Of a stretch of 64,000 nucleotides of DNA, positions 50,998 through 63,000 are shown in pieces. The first letter of the stretch is position 1. The number at the start of each line of letters is the position of its first letter. The DNA lies in the NCBI RefSeq assembly GCF_005517195.1, contig NZ_CP040244.1, positions 810,501 through 874,500 of the forward strand, written 5' to 3'. A program made the position numbers and the translations under genes. This DNA comes from Streptomyces vilmorinianum (lineage in GTDB: Bacteria > Actinomycetota > Actinomycetes > Streptomycetales > Streptomycetaceae). A model generated the notes under the pieces. The model was not told the DNA's origin, did not search any database, and saw only the letters and a list, made by a program, of their open reading frames with translations.

Positions 50998-51189
50998 TCA
51001 GCTCGGCGGCTGCTCCGGCCTGTCCGGCATGCCGAGGGTGCCCTCGATCTTCTGCTGGGCCTGGTCGACCTGGCCCGTGTACTTGTTCCCGGTCTTCTCG
51101 TTGATCGTGCGCTCTGCGGCGTCGGACGCCTGGCGGGCCTGGTCCTCGTGCCCGCGCACCATGCCCTTGAGCTTGTCCATGATCCCCAT
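50998..51189 (-). CDS. MT0933/Rv0909-type small antitoxin-like protein
   Basis: A 63-residue hydrophilic helical protein. MGIMDKLKGMVRGHEDQAR, then AAERTINEKTGNKYTGQVD, matches the MT0933_antitox pattern (start MG-x-D-K-x-K, central EKTGxKY, Asp near the end). In Mycobacterium a member is paired with a toxin, but here no toxin gene adjoins it. In Streptomyces such genes are common and may act as CsbD-like stress proteins instead. ATG 51189 is chosen over the upstream frame because GAAGGAG lies about 7 bases before it. Transcribed away from the secreted nuclease gene, which starts 122 bases upstream on the other strand. Confidence 0.75.
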   Translation of the reverse strand: MGIMDKLKGMVRGHEDQARQASDAAERTINEKTGNKYTGQVDQAQQKIEGTLGMPDRPEQPPS

Positions 51190-51310
51190 GGGTGTTGACT
51201 CCTTCGGAAGGGGACATACAGCGCATTCGACGCTACGCGCCCCCCGTCGATTCCGCGCGCCGAACGACGCAATGGTCTGGACCACGAGGGCCTGTGGCTA
51301 GGATCCGGAC

Positions 51311-51991
51311 GTGCCCAGCTACCGCAGGACCCTCCCCCTCGCCGCACTTGCCGCCGCCGTCCTCATAACCTCCGGCTGTACGGCGCCCCCTGACGGCTCC
51401 ACGGCCGAGGGCGCCCCCGGCGCGGGCCGCGGCGGCTCCGCGCTCGCCGCCGTGGACACCCTCACCGTCAAGGGGCGCGCCCCCAAGACCGGCTACGACC
51501 GGGAGAAGTTCGGCCGCGCCTGGGCCGACGTCGACGGCAACGGCTGCGGGACCCGCGACGACATCCTCAAGCGCGACCTCGCCGAGGTCCGCTTCAAGGA
51601 CCGTGACTGCAAGGTCGCCTCCGGCGTCCTCGCCGACGACCCGTACACCGGGGACCGTATCGACTTCGTGCGCGGCCGCAGCAAGGTCGACATAGACCAT
51701 CTCGTCGCACTTTCCGACGCCTGGCAGAAGGGTGCCCAGCAGTGGGACGCGGAGAAGCGGCGCCGCTTCGCCAACGATCCGCTCAACCTGCTCGCCGTCG
51801 ACTCGACCGCCAACCGCCGCAAGTCCGACGGGGACGCCGCGACCTGGCTGCCGCCCAACAAGGCGTACCGCTGCACGTATGTCGCCGCGCAGGTCGCGGT
51901 GAAGAAGAAGTACGGGGTGTGGGTCACCCGGGGCGAGCGCGACGCGATGAAGAAGGTCCTCGGCGGCTGCCCGGACCAGCGGCTCCCGTAA
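51311..51991 (+). CDS. Lipoprotein HNH-type nuclease (DUF1524-like)
   Basis: A 226-residue exported protein. The N-terminus is a lipoprotein signal peptide with lipobox ITSGC (Cys23). The mature part carries the secreted HNH motif of the DUF1524/GmrSD_C type: IDHLVALSDAWQKGA with the metal-binding His, then NDPLNLLAVDSTANRRKSD with the conserved Asn, plus four Cys residues that could form disulfides. The likely role is degrading extracellular DNA or RNA for nutrients or competition, tethered to the membrane. Starts at GTG 51311. No immunity gene is visible beside it, as expected for an exported enzyme. Confidence 0.88.
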   Translation: MPSYRRTLPLAALAAAVLITSGCTAPPDGSTAEGAPGAGRGGSALAAVDTLTVKGRAPKTGYDREKFGRAWADVDGNGCGTRDDILKRDLAEVRFKDRDCKVASGVLADDPYTGDRIDFVRGRSKVDIDHLVALSDAWQKGAQQWDAEKRRRFANDPLNLLAVDSTANRRKSDGDAATWLPPNKAYRCTYVAAQVAVKKKYGVWVTRGERDAMKKVLGGCPDQRLP

Positions 51992-52033
51992 TTCGGTTGG
52001 GGTGGATGCGAACGACCGTTAGCCTCCCCTCCC

Positions 52034-52780
52034 ATGGAGCTGAAGATCACGACTCTCGCCGAGCGCCCCGGACTTCAGGCGCAGATGTGGGCGATGAAGG
52101 ACCTCTGGCCGGAGTTCATACTCAACGACCCGATCGGCTGGTCCCATTTCCCGCGGATCGTCGCCGAGCTGCCTGAGTACGTCCTGGTCGCCACCGACGC
52201 CGAGGACAACGTCGTCGCACGTGCCTTCAGCGTCCCCTTCCGGCTCCACGCCGAGGGCCGCGGCGAGCTGCCCGCCACCGGCTGGGACCAGGTCCTGCTC
52301 TGGGCGTTCTCCGACCGGCGGCTCGGGCGTGAGCCCGACACCGTCAGCGCGATCGAGGTCTGCGTGGCCACGGACGCCCTGGGCCAGGGGCTCTCGGGGA
52401 AGATGCTGGGCGCCATGCGGGACAACGCCCGCCGCCTCGGCTTCTCGGAGGTCGTCGCACCGGTCCGCCCCAACGCGAAGCACCTGGAGCCCGCGACCTC
52501 CATCCATGAGTACGCCTTCCGTACCCGCGAGTCGGACGGCCTGCCGCACGACCCCTGGCTGCGCGTCCACGTCCGGGCGGGCGCCACGGTGGAGAAGGTG
52601 GCCCCGGCCTCGATGACGGTCTCGGCCTCCGTGGAGCAGTGGCGCGCCTGGACCGGGCTGCCGTTCGACACGGACGGCCCGGTGGAGGTCGAGGGCGCCC
52701 TGGTGCCGGTGCACTGCGAGGCCTCGCGCGGCTTCGCCGTGTACGTCGAGCCGAACGTATGGGTCCGCCACCCGCTGTAG
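52034..52780 (+). CDS. GNAT-family N-acetyltransferase-like protein
   Basis: A 248-residue protein with a GNAT-like core: central strand SAIEVCVATDALGQGLSGKML, where V-ATDALGQGLSG resembles the acetyl-CoA pyrophosphate loop (Q/RxxGxG/A), then the helix RDNARRLGFSEVVAPVRPN. The N-terminal AQMWAMKDLWPEFILNDP and the C-terminal beta region are characteristic of a Streptomyces GNAT subgroup of unknown substrate. ATG 52034 opens the frame 42 bases after the nuclease stop on the same strand. A shared transcript is possible, though no functional link is evident. Confidence 0.8.
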   Translation: MELKITTLAERPGLQAQMWAMKDLWPEFILNDPIGWSHFPRIVAELPEYVLVATDAEDNVVARAFSVPFRLHAEGRGELPATGWDQVLLWAFSDRRLGREPDTVSAIEVCVATDALGQGLSGKMLGAMRDNARRLGFSEVVAPVRPNAKHLEPATSIHEYAFRTRESDGLPHDPWLRVHVRAGATVEKVAPASMTVSASVEQWRAWTGLPFDTDGPVEVEGALVPVHCEASRGFAVYVEPNVWVRHPL

Positions 52781-52886
52781 GCCCGTCGGTTGCGGGGCGG
52801 ACCGACCCGGGGGAGACGCTCGGGGGCGCGGGATGTACCGTACGGCGTCCCCGTCGTACGTCCCCGCCCCGAGAGGTCCCCCGATC

Positions 52887-53279
52887 GTGAACGAAGCCGT
52901 CGCCGTCGAGAGCACGGAGCCGCCGGCCCCCGCGGCCGTCGTCACGGAGCCGCCGGCCCCCGCGGCTCCCGCGGCCGCCCTGCCCGGGATACGCGCCCGG
53001 CTGGCGCTCGCCGTCGTCCCGCTGCTGAGCCTCGGGGTGTTGGGCGTCGTCCCCTCCCTCGTCCTCGCCCTGCGCCGGGGAACGCGCGGGGACTGGCTGG
53101 CCGCGGTCGCCTTCACGGCGGTGACGGTCGGCTGGTGGTTCCAGGTCGGGCTGACCCCCGAGGGCACCCGGGGCGCCCAGTTCGCCCTGGACGTCCTGCT
53201 GCTGTTCGGCTCCACGGTCGGCGCGGCGGTGCACTGCCTCGTCGTCCGGTCCTCGAAGACGGCGGTCGAGGCCCGATGA
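52887..53279 (+). CDS. Small membrane protein coupled to a BMP-like gene
   Basis: A 130-residue protein. An N-terminal Pro/Ala-rich tail with a duplicated segment (EPPAPAA) is followed by three to four hydrophobic helices (LALAVVPLLSLGVLGVV; WLAAVAFTAVTVGWWF; FALDVLLLFGSTVGAAVHCLVV). GTG 52887 is the likely start; the frame is open from 52833. The stop overlaps the ATG of the next gene by 4 bases. No family recognised. The tight coupling suggests it works with the BMP-like protein. Confidence 0.72.
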   Translation: MNEAVAVESTEPPAPAAVVTEPPAPAAPAAALPGIRARLALAVVPLLSLGVLGVVPSLVLALRRGTRGDWLAAVAFTAVTVGWWFQVGLTPEGTRGAQFALDVLLLFGSTVGAAVHCLVVRSSKTAVEAR

Positions 53280-53881
53280 AGACCCGTCGCACCTGGCGCA
53301 ACTCGGCCAAGAGCTCTGATTCCCCCACGCCTTCCGCCGTCGCGCGGGTGCTCGCCGGGATCGCCGGCGCGCTCCGTGGCCGGGCCGGCTGGACGACGGC
53401 GAGCGCCGCCGTCGTGATCCTCGGGCTCCTCGGGGTCTGGCTCTTCGTCGGCGGCGGTCAGGACGGGCCGCCCGACCCGCGGGCACGGCAGTACAAGGAC
53501 TTCGACGCCTGTCTCCTCACCGACGAGAAGGGCATCGTGACCGGCGCGCCGGCCGCCCCCGTCTGGGAGGGGATGCAGGAGGCGTCCGGCGACACCCAGG
53601 TTCGGGTCACGTTCGTGCCCGTCATGGGGGAGCAGACGCTCGCCAACGTACAGCCGTTCTTCAACGGTCTGATGCAGCGCCAGTGCGATGTCGTCCTCGC
53701 GTCCGGCGCCCCGCAGGTGAAGGCCGTCGAGGAAGGTGCCGGGAAGCACCCGAAGGTCCGGTTCGTCGTCGTCGACGGCTCGAAGAAGGCCGGAAATGTC
53801 ACGCTCGTGACCTCCGGCAAAACCCTCAAAAGCGCTGTAGCGGACGCTGTCAGACAGGCCGTCAAGGACTCCGGACTGTAG
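53276..53881 (+). CDS. Membrane-anchored BMP/Med-type ligand-binding-like protein, short
   Basis: A 201-residue protein with an N-terminal cytoplasmic tail, one membrane helix (ASAAVVILGLLGVWLFV at about 45-62) and an external domain. The domain reads like part of a BMP/Med nucleoside-binding fold (DACLLTDEKGIVTGAPAAPVW, LMQRQCDVVLASG, HPKVRFVVVDGS). The full BMP domain is about 300 residues, so only a shortened form (about 135 residues) is present. It is translated with the preceding membrane protein through an ATGA overlap. It may be a sensor or a remnant of a binding protein. No transporter genes adjoin it. Confidence 0.75.
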   Translation: MKTRRTWRNSAKSSDSPTPSAVARVLAGIAGALRGRAGWTTASAAVVILGLLGVWLFVGGGQDGPPDPRARQYKDFDACLLTDEKGIVTGAPAAPVWEGMQEASGDTQVRVTFVPVMGEQTLANVQPFFNGLMQRQCDVVLASGAPQVKAVEEGAGKHPKVRFVVVDGSKKAGNVTLVTSGKTLKSAVADAVRQAVKDSGL

Positions 53882-53925
53882 AGGTCAAGCCGCGGGTTCC
53901 TTGCGTTGGGTAAAGATCTTATAAA

Positions 53926-53967
53926 CTGCCCGACCTCAAGTGGAACTGGTGTACCCACTTCGGGCAG
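53926..53967 (+). promoter_or_regulatory. Leader secondary structure before the RHS gene
   Basis: Two nested inverted repeats: CTGCCCGA/TCGGGCAG (53926-53933 with 53960-53967) and AAGTGG/CCACTT (53938-53943 with 53955-53960), sharing base 53960. They lie 41-83 bases upstream of the RHS start, after an AT-rich stretch (TAAAGATCTTATAAACT, 53911-53927) that is unusual for this DNA and may hold the promoter. Confidence 0.4.
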
Positions 53968-54008
53968 GCTCACGAGGCTTTATTGGCATCGTAAGTAGAG
54001 GCTCGCCC

Positions 54009-57000
54009 ATGCGCGTTCGTTGGGTCCGTAGCTCTCGCCTGTCTCCACCGGGTCGCACCGGTAGACGACGCAGGCTGAGGGCTACGGCTCTTTTTGTCCT
54101 AGTCTTCTTCTCCTGCATGCTCACGACCGAGACGGCGATGGCCACCGGGGCCACGCTCTCGCCGCTGCGCATGCCCGAACTCTCCCTCTCCGGCCTGTGG
54201 AAATGGGCCAACGAGAACCCGCTCGACACCCCCGACCAGCAGGGCGGCACCGCCCGCGGCAAGGGGCACCACGCCTCGTCCGACGCCACCAGCGAAGAGG
54301 GTGACGCGGGCCGCAAGCCCGGCAAGGGCAAGGGTGAACTCGACCCGTACAAGCGGCACACCGACAAGCCCGAGCGGGCCAGGACCGGCGCCGCTCCCGG
54401 CGACGCCAAGAGCTTCGACGCCCGCACCAGCAAGCGCGACGCGAAGAAGTCCACGGCCACCTCGGACTACTACGTCAACGCCGACGGGTCCACCACCGTC
54501 CGCCACTACAGCGGCCGGACCAACTTCAAGGCCGCCGACGGCACCTGGACGCCGATCGACAGCCGGCTGACCGAGGACAAGGACGGCCGGCTCCAGCAGC
54601 GCGCCAACTCGCTCGACGTCGAGTTCGCGCCGCACGCCGCCGACCGGCAGCTCGCCTCCGTCGACTTCGGCGCGGGCCGCTCCCTCGCGTACGCGCTGCG
54701 CGGCGCCACCAAGGCCGAGCCCACCGTGGCGGCCGACGGCACCGTGACGTACGCGGGTGTCCTGCCCGACACCGATCTGCGCCTCGTGCCGATCGCGGAC
54801 GGCTTCAAGGAGCACCTCGTCCTGAAGTCCCCGACCGCCGGGAACTCCTGGACCTTCCCCCTCGAGGTCAAGGGACTGACGCCGCGGATCGCGTCCGACG
54901 GCGACGTGGAGTTCACCGACGCCGACGGCAAGGTGACCGCCACCATCCCGCACGCGTACATGGAGGACTCCAAGGTCGACCCGCGCTCCGGCGACGCCGC
55001 CCAGTCCCGGGCCGTGAGCTACGAGCTCATCAGCCTGGACGGCAAGCCGGCCCTGCGGATGACCGCGGACCGCGCCTGGCTGGACGCCCCCGAGCGGGTC
55101 TACCCGGTGACCGTCGACCCGACGGTGACCGCGTCCAACTCCACGTACACGCAGAACACCATCTCCGGTGACCACTCCACGGAGACCCAGATCAAGGTCG
55201 GCTCGTACGACTCCGGCACCAACAAGGCGAACTCCTTCCTGCAGTTCTCCTCGCTGGGCACCACGCTCGCGGGGCAGCGGGTCACCGCCGCCACCCTGAA
55301 CGTGTACGCGCTGTGGTCCTCGACCTGCACCGCCCAGTCGTTCTCGGTCCACCCGGTGACGCAGTCCTGGACCCCGTCCGGTGTCACCAGCTACCCCGGA
55401 CCGACGTACGGCTCGTCCATGGGCTCGGCCACCCCCGCGCCCGGCGCGTCCTGCTCGAACACCTCGGGCTCGGCGAGCGTCGGCGTGAAGATGCCGGTCT
55501 CGCTGTCGACCACCTGGTTCAACCAGGTCGCCGGCGGCGCCGCCAACTACGGTCTCGCGCTCACCGCGCCGACCGGTGACGCGCTGCACTGGAAGAAGTT
55601 CCACTCCGACAACTCGGCGACCACCGGCTGGCGTCCGGCCCTGGAGCTGACCTACACGGCCAACACCGCGCCGCAGGTCAACGCCCAGTACCCGCCGGAG
55701 AGCTTCCAGGCCAACACCCTGCAGCCGGAGCTGCTCGTCCAGGCGAGCGACGCCGACAAGGGGCCGAACCCGCTGTCGTACACCTTCGAGGTCTACGACG
55801 CCGACACCGGCAGCACCACGCCCGTGGCCACCTCCGGCACGCTCACCAAGGGCATCTGGAAGATCCCCGCGGGCAAGCTCAAGTGGAGCAAGAACTACGA
55901 CTGGTACGTGGCCGTCAGCGACGGCACCACGGAGATCGTCGAGTCCAGCCGCTTCACCACCGCGGTACCGCAGCCGCCGGTCACCTCGGGCCTGGCGCAG
56001 AACACCGACGGCCACGAGTTCGACCCCTCGGACGGCAACTACACCACCGAGGACACCGACGCCGACGTCTCGGTGATCGGCCCGTCCCTGGAGATCGACC
56101 GCTCCTACAACAGCCTCGACCCGCGGGTGGACAGCGCCTTCGGCGCCGGCTGGTCGACGGTCGTCGACATGAAGGCGGCCGAGGTCAAGGACTCCGCGGG
56201 CGTGATCACCAGCGTGATCATCACCTACCCGGGCGGTGAGCAGGTCGCCTTCGGCCGCAACAGCGACGGCACCTACGTGCCCCCGCTGGGCCGTTACGCG
56301 CGCCTGGAGGCGGTGACGACCCCGGCCGTCGGCTTCAAGCTGACGGACAAGGACTTCACCGCGTACTCCTTCACGCAGGCCACCGCCAAGGCCGGGGTCT
56401 ACGCGATATCCAGCATCAAGGACTACGCCGGCCGCACCGAGACGTTCGCGTACGACACGAACAAGCGGCTGACGAAGATAACCAACGAGGTGTCCAAGCG
56501 GTCGCTGACCCTCGCCTGGTTCCAGCCGGCCGGAGCCACCGCCTGGCACGTCCAGACGGTCGCCACCGACCCGTCCACCGTCGGCGACGCCAACACCGCC
56601 CAGACCTGGCAGTACGGCTACACGGCCGACCAGCTGACCAAGGTCTGCCCGCCGGCGGACTGGACCAAGTGCACGACGTACTCGTACGCCACCGGTAACC
56701 ACTACCGCACGACGGTCCTCGACGCCGACCCGTTCGCCTACTGGCGGCTCGGCGAGACGTCCGGCACCGTCGCCGCCGACACGGTCGACACCAACCAGGG
56801 CCAGTACAACGGCACGTACCGCAACGTGACCCTGGGCAGCACGTCCGTGCTCGCCGGTTCCACCCAGAAGACGGCCACCTTCAACGGCACCACCTCGTAC
56901 GTCGAGATGCCCAGCGCCCCCGGCGCCACGCCCTCGTACACGACGGTGTCGCTGTGGTTCAAGACGACCACGGCCGGCGGTGTCCTCTTCTACTACGGCG

Positions 57001-60000
57001 ACAAGCCGCTCAGCGACCCCAACCCGGTCGCCAACACCACGAAGAACACCCCCGCGGTCTATGTCGGCATGGACGGCAAGCTGCGTGGCTGCCTGGCCAT
57101 GTCGCCCGGCTGCATGACGACGATCACCTCCACGGCCACCGTCACCGACGGCCAGTGGCACAACGCCGTCCTCACGGGTATGGCCACCAGCCAGACCCTG
57201 TACCTCGACGGTGTCTCGCAGGGCTCCCTCAGCGGCACCATCAACGACTGGGTGCAGCCCTACATCACCCTCGGCGCCGGTGTGAACACCGACGGCTGGC
57301 CGTCGATGAACCCGAACGACCAGCTCGGGCACTACACCGGCCAGATGGCCGAGGTCGCCATCTACGCCGAGCCGCTTCCCGCCTCGGTGATCTCCACGCA
57401 GTACCAGGCCGCGAAGCGGTCCGCCGGTCTGCTGCAGACGATCACCACCCCGGGCCTCAAGACCCAGGCCTCGGTCGTCTACGGCACGACCGACGACCGG
57501 GTCCTGCAGGCCACGGACGGCAACGGCGGCACCTGGAAGCTCAACCCGGCCACCATCACCGGCTCCTCGCAGGTGTACCGCTCCGCGGTCATGGGCTCCG
57601 CCCCGGCCGGCTACTGGCGCCTGGACGACACCCAGGGCGCGGCGCAGGCCGCGAACGAGATCCACACCGGGTTCGGCACGTACAACAACGTGACGCAGGG
57701 TGTGGAGGGGCCGTTCGGCGCGGGTGACGTCACGGCGGCCCAGTTCGACGGCACGAGCTCCTATGTGGAGATGCCGTACGGCGTCTGGCACAACAAGCCC
57801 GACCGTTCCGTCGAGCTGTGGTTCAAGACGGCCAACGCGGGTGTGCTCGTCTCCGACCAGCAGAAGGCCATCGACGACCCCGCCGGGGTCACCGGCAGCT
57901 GGAACCCGCTGCTGTACGTCGGCGCCGACGGCAAGCTGCGCGGCCACTGGTGGAGCGTCTCCGGCTCCGGCACCGCGGACTTCGGCTCCACGTCCGTGGT
58001 CACCGACGACAAGTGGCACCACGCGGTGCTCTCCGCCGCCGGTACCAGCCAGACGCTGTATCTCGACGGCGTCAAGCAGGCCACCTTCAGCGGTGCGGCC
58101 AAGGACCAGTCCAACGTTCGCACCTACGTCGGCGCCGGCTTCGCGAAGGGCTGGTTCAGCGCTCCCGCCGACATCAGCTACTTCACCGGCTCCATCGCCG
58201 ACGTCGCGGTCCACTCCAAGGGCCTGACCGCGGCCGAGGTAGACAAGCGCTGGTCCGCGTACAAGGCGTCCTCGGGTGTCGCCCCGGTGCGGACGGTCAA
58301 GCTGACCACCCCGACCGACAAGACGCTGACCTACGTGTACGACGCGGAGATGGGCAACCGTCTGCTGGCCGCGATCGACTCCGAGGGCAAGCGGACGACG
58401 TACGGCTATGACACGGGTGGCTTCCTGCACACCGTGACGGACGCCAACGGCAACCGCTCCATCACCGGTCACGACGTCCGGGGCAACGCGGTCTCCCAGA
58501 CCACGTGCCAGGACACCGCGGCCAACAAGTGCTCCACGGAGTACATGACGTACTTCCCGGACGCGACCACGGCGTTCCCGCCGATGGACCTGCGCAACGA
58601 CCTGGTGCTCACCGAGCGCGACGGCCGTTCCTCGGGTCCGACGGACAACACCTATCTGACCAGCTACAGCTACGACACGGCCGGTCAGCTCCTGTCGGTG
58701 ACGACCCCGCCGGTGCCCGGGCACCCGAACGGCAGGACCGCGTCGACGACCTACACCACCGCCGACACGGTGGCGATGGAGGGCGGCACGGCGCGCGCGC
58801 CGATCGGTCTGGTGGCGCAGGTCGTCACGGCCGGTGGCAAGAAGACGTCGTACACGTACTACGCCAACGGTGACCTCGCGCAGATCACCGACGCCAACGG
58901 CGGCAAGGTGACGTACACCTACGACAACCTCGGCCGGCAGCTGTCCAGGACCGAGGTGAACGACGCCAACCCGGCGGGCATCACCACGTCGCAGACGTAC
59001 GACAAGAACGACCAGGTCATCACCGAGACCGCGCCCAAGGTCACCAACCGGGTCACGGGTGCGGTGCACCAGGCCCGGACGACCACGGGCTTCGACGCGG
59101 ACGGGAACATCCTGTCGCAGACCGTGGCGGACCTGACCGGTGGTGACACGGCGCGTACGACGTCGATGACGTACGACGCGCACAACCAGCTGGCGACCAG
59201 GACGGACCCGGGCGGCGACACCACGTCGTTCGAGTACGACGCCTACGGCAACAAGACGAAGGAGACGGACCCCGCGGGGAACGTCAACGTCTACACCTTC
59301 GACGCCGAGAACCGTCCGCTCACCACCAGCCTGCTGAACTACACGGGCGACCCGAACAACCCCTCGGCTCCGACCACCCTGGTCCAGGAGTCGCGGGCGT
59401 ACGACCCCGCCGGCCGTCTCGCGTCGATCACCGACGCGATGGGCTGGGTGACGGCGTACACCTACACCGACGACGGCCTGTCGGCGAGCGTGGTCCGCAA
59501 GGACCCGCAGACCGGCACGTTCTTCACGGAGCAGGCGAACACCTACGACGCGGCCGGGAACCTGATCGAGCAGATCACCAACGACGGCCAGACGCGCACC
59601 ACCTTCACGGTGGACGCGGCCGACCGCACGACCAGCTCGGTCCTGGACCCGAACGGTCTCGCCCGGACGTCGAAGGTCTCCTACGACCCGGACGACAACG
59701 TGGTGTCCGAGACGGAGACCGACCCGGCGACGGGTGACGTCTCCCTGACCGACACCCGGTACGACAACCTGGGCAACGTCACGGGAACCACCGTCCACGA
59801 CGGCACGACGGCGCCGGTGGCGCGCTGGAAGCTGGACGAGACGACGGGCTACTCCGTCGGCGACTCCTCCGGCGCGAACAACACCGCCACGCACGGCACC
59901 GGTATGCACTGGAACACCGACCGGGGCGGCAGCGCCGTCTTCGACGGTGACGCCAACTCCTACGCTCAGGTTCCGGGTTCGGTCATCAACACCGCCGGCA

Positions 60001-63000
60001 GCTTCACGGTCTCGACGTGGGCCAAGCTGACCGACACCACGGTCAACCACACCGTGCTGTCGCAGGACGGTTCGGCGACGTGGGGCTTCGCGCTCTACTA
60101 TTCGACCGCCAACGGCTGGACCTTCGGCCGCTCGGCGAAGGATGTCTCGGGCGGCACCCTGGAACGGGCGTACTCGGGTACGGCGGCGGCGCCCGCCAAC
60201 ACCTGGACGCATCTGACCGGTGTGTACGACGCGCAGGCGGCCAAGATCCGTCTGTACGTCAACGGCACGCTGTCGCAGGAGGCGGCGGCCATCAGCCCGT
60301 GGGACGCGACCGGTCCGATGCAGATCGGCCGTCACAAGTCGGGCGCGGCCTACAGCGGGTACTACAAGGGCGGTCTCGACGACGTCCAGGTCTACGCGGA
60401 GGCGCTGACCGCGTCCCAGGTGTCCGCGGTGAAGGGCGGGACGCTTCCGGCCGCCGGCAGCTCCGTCCGTTCCACCACCTGGAAGCTGGACCAGCGGGGT
60501 CTGCCGCTGTCGATGACGGATGCCAACGGCAACGTCACCGACTACGGCTACGACGAGGCCGGCCAGCAGACGTCCGTCACGGAGTCGGCCGTGAACGCGG
60601 AGCAGAACGGCGGGACCCCGGTCTCCGTTCGCCCTGTGTCCCTGACCGGCTTCAACACCTTCGGTGAGGCGACGGAGTCGTCCGACCCGTTGGGCAATGT
60701 GACGGTGACGGCGTACGACGCCGAGGGCCAGGAGTCCTCGATGACCTCGCCGAACTACACCGCGCCGGGCGCGTCGACGCCGATCCAGGGCACGACCTGG
60801 AACGAGTACAACAAGCTCGGTCAGGTCACGGCGGAGGTCGACGCGTTCGGCAACCGCACCACGTACACGTACACGCAGCTCGGCGACCTGGCCTCGGTCA
60901 CGGAGCCCGGCGGCGGTACGACGACGTACACCTACTCCACCAACGGCGACCAGCTGTCGGCGACCCGGCCCAACGGAGCCCGTGAGGAGACCACCTGGGA
61001 CTACCTGGGGCGCCCGGTCACCAGCACGGACATCGTGCGCCAGCCGACGCAGCGGGCGTTCACGGCGATCAACGAGTACAACGCTCCGGGCGGCGAGCTG
61101 TCCCGGACCGTGTCCCCGACCGGGGTCACGGAGTCGTACAAGTACAACTCCGTGGGCGAGGTCGTCGAGGCCACGGACGGCGCCGGCAACGTCTCGACGT
61201 TCACGTACGACATGGACGGCCAGCTCCTCACGGCCAAGGAGGCTGACGGCACCAGCACGAAGAACACGTACGACGGGTTCGGACTGCTGAAGTCGATCAC
61301 CGACCTGGACGAGACGGGCGCGGTGCTGCGCACGACGAGCACGACGTACGACCGTGCGGGCAACCCGGTGTCGATGACGGACGCCAGGGGGCACACGCAG
61401 ACGTACGCGTGGGACGCGACGGGTCTGATCACCCAAGTGGTCGAGCCGGTCTCCGCGACCGAGTCGATCACCACGACGTACGGCTATGACGCGGCGGGCA
61501 ACCGGACGCGGTTCACCGACGGACGGGGCAACGCGTTCCTGACGACGTACAACTCGTGGGGGCTGCCGGAGTCGGTGATCGAACCGTCGACGCCGACGCA
61601 TCCGAACCTCGCGGACCGGACGTTCACCTCGGTCTACGACCTCGGCGCACGCGTGAAGGAGCTGCGTTCCCCGGGCGGCGTCGTCGTCACGCAAGAGTAC
61701 GACGTGAAGAACCGTCTGATCCGTCAGACGGGCACGGGTGCGGAGGCTGTCACGGTCGACCACACCTATGACTACGACGCCGACGACCGGCTCACGGGCG
61801 TCGCGGGCGAGGGAGACACCAAGAACACTTTCTCCTACGACGACCGCGGTCTGCTCCTGACCGCGTCAGGTCCCTCGGGTGCCTCGTCCTTCGCCTACAA
61901 CGGCGACGGGGCGATGACCACGCGGACCGACGTGTCGGGCACGTCGAATTACGGCTACGACACGGCCGGCCGGCTGAAGACGGTCAACGACGGGGCCACC
62001 GGCACCGCGATGACCTACGACTATGACGTCAACAACAACATCAAGTCGATCGACTACGGCGCGGGCAAGTCGAAGCGTGCCTTCGGCTACGACAAGCTGC
62101 AGCGGCTGACCAGTGACAAGCTGACCTCGCCGACCGGCGCGGTGCTGTCCTCGATCACCTACGGGTGGGACGAGAACGGCAACGAGACGTCGAAGACGAC
62201 CACGGGTCTCGTGGGATCTTCGACGAACACGTACACCTACGACTGGGCCAACCGCCTGTCGTCCTGGAACAACGGGACGACGACGGAGGTCTACGGCTAC
62301 GACAAGTCCGGCAACCGGACGCGCGTGGGTGGTGACACGTACACGTACGACGCCCGCAACCGGCTCACGTCGGACGGGCACAGCACGTACGCGTACACCG
62401 CCCGCGGCACGATGAGCCAGGTCACGGACGAAGGCGGCATCTCCACCGCCGTCAAGGCGGACGCCTTCAACCGGGTCATCAGCGAGGGCGACCGTACGTA
62501 CACGTACGACGGCCTGGACCGCGTCCTGCACGCCAAGGACGAGACCGGTTCCCCGATCCACTCGTTCCGGTACAGCGGTGCCGGAAACGACGTGGCCTCG
62601 GACGGTGTGACGTCCTACAGCCGCAACGCGGACGGCTCCCTGGTCGGAGTGAAGACGGTGGGGTCGGCCGTACTGGCTCTCACCGATCTGCACGACGACG
62701 TGGTGGCGCAGTTCACCGCGGCGGGCGCGGCGCTGACCGGTTCGACGACGTACTCGCCGTTCGGCAAGGTCGTGCAGAGCTCCGGAATGCTCGGTGCTCT
62801 CGGCTACCAGTCGGGCTGGACCGACCCGCAGACGGCCAAGGTCAACATGGCGTCACGCTGGTACTCGCCGCAGACCGGCCAGTTCAACAGCCGCGACACG
62901 CTGGGTCTCGACCCGGCCTCGGCGTCGATCAACGCCAACCGGTACGCCTACGCGAACGGCAACCCGATGACGGGTGTCGACCCGACGGGCCACTGGTTCG

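Noticed and set aside
54099..61763. Minus-strand open frame of about 2,550 codons opposite the RHS gene
   Set aside because: It is the shadow of the RHS frame: an antisense frame kept open by high GC and YD-repeat codon bias, with Arg/Val/Gly-rich composition and no domains. The plus frame from 54009 gives YD repeats, LamG and HINT motifs.
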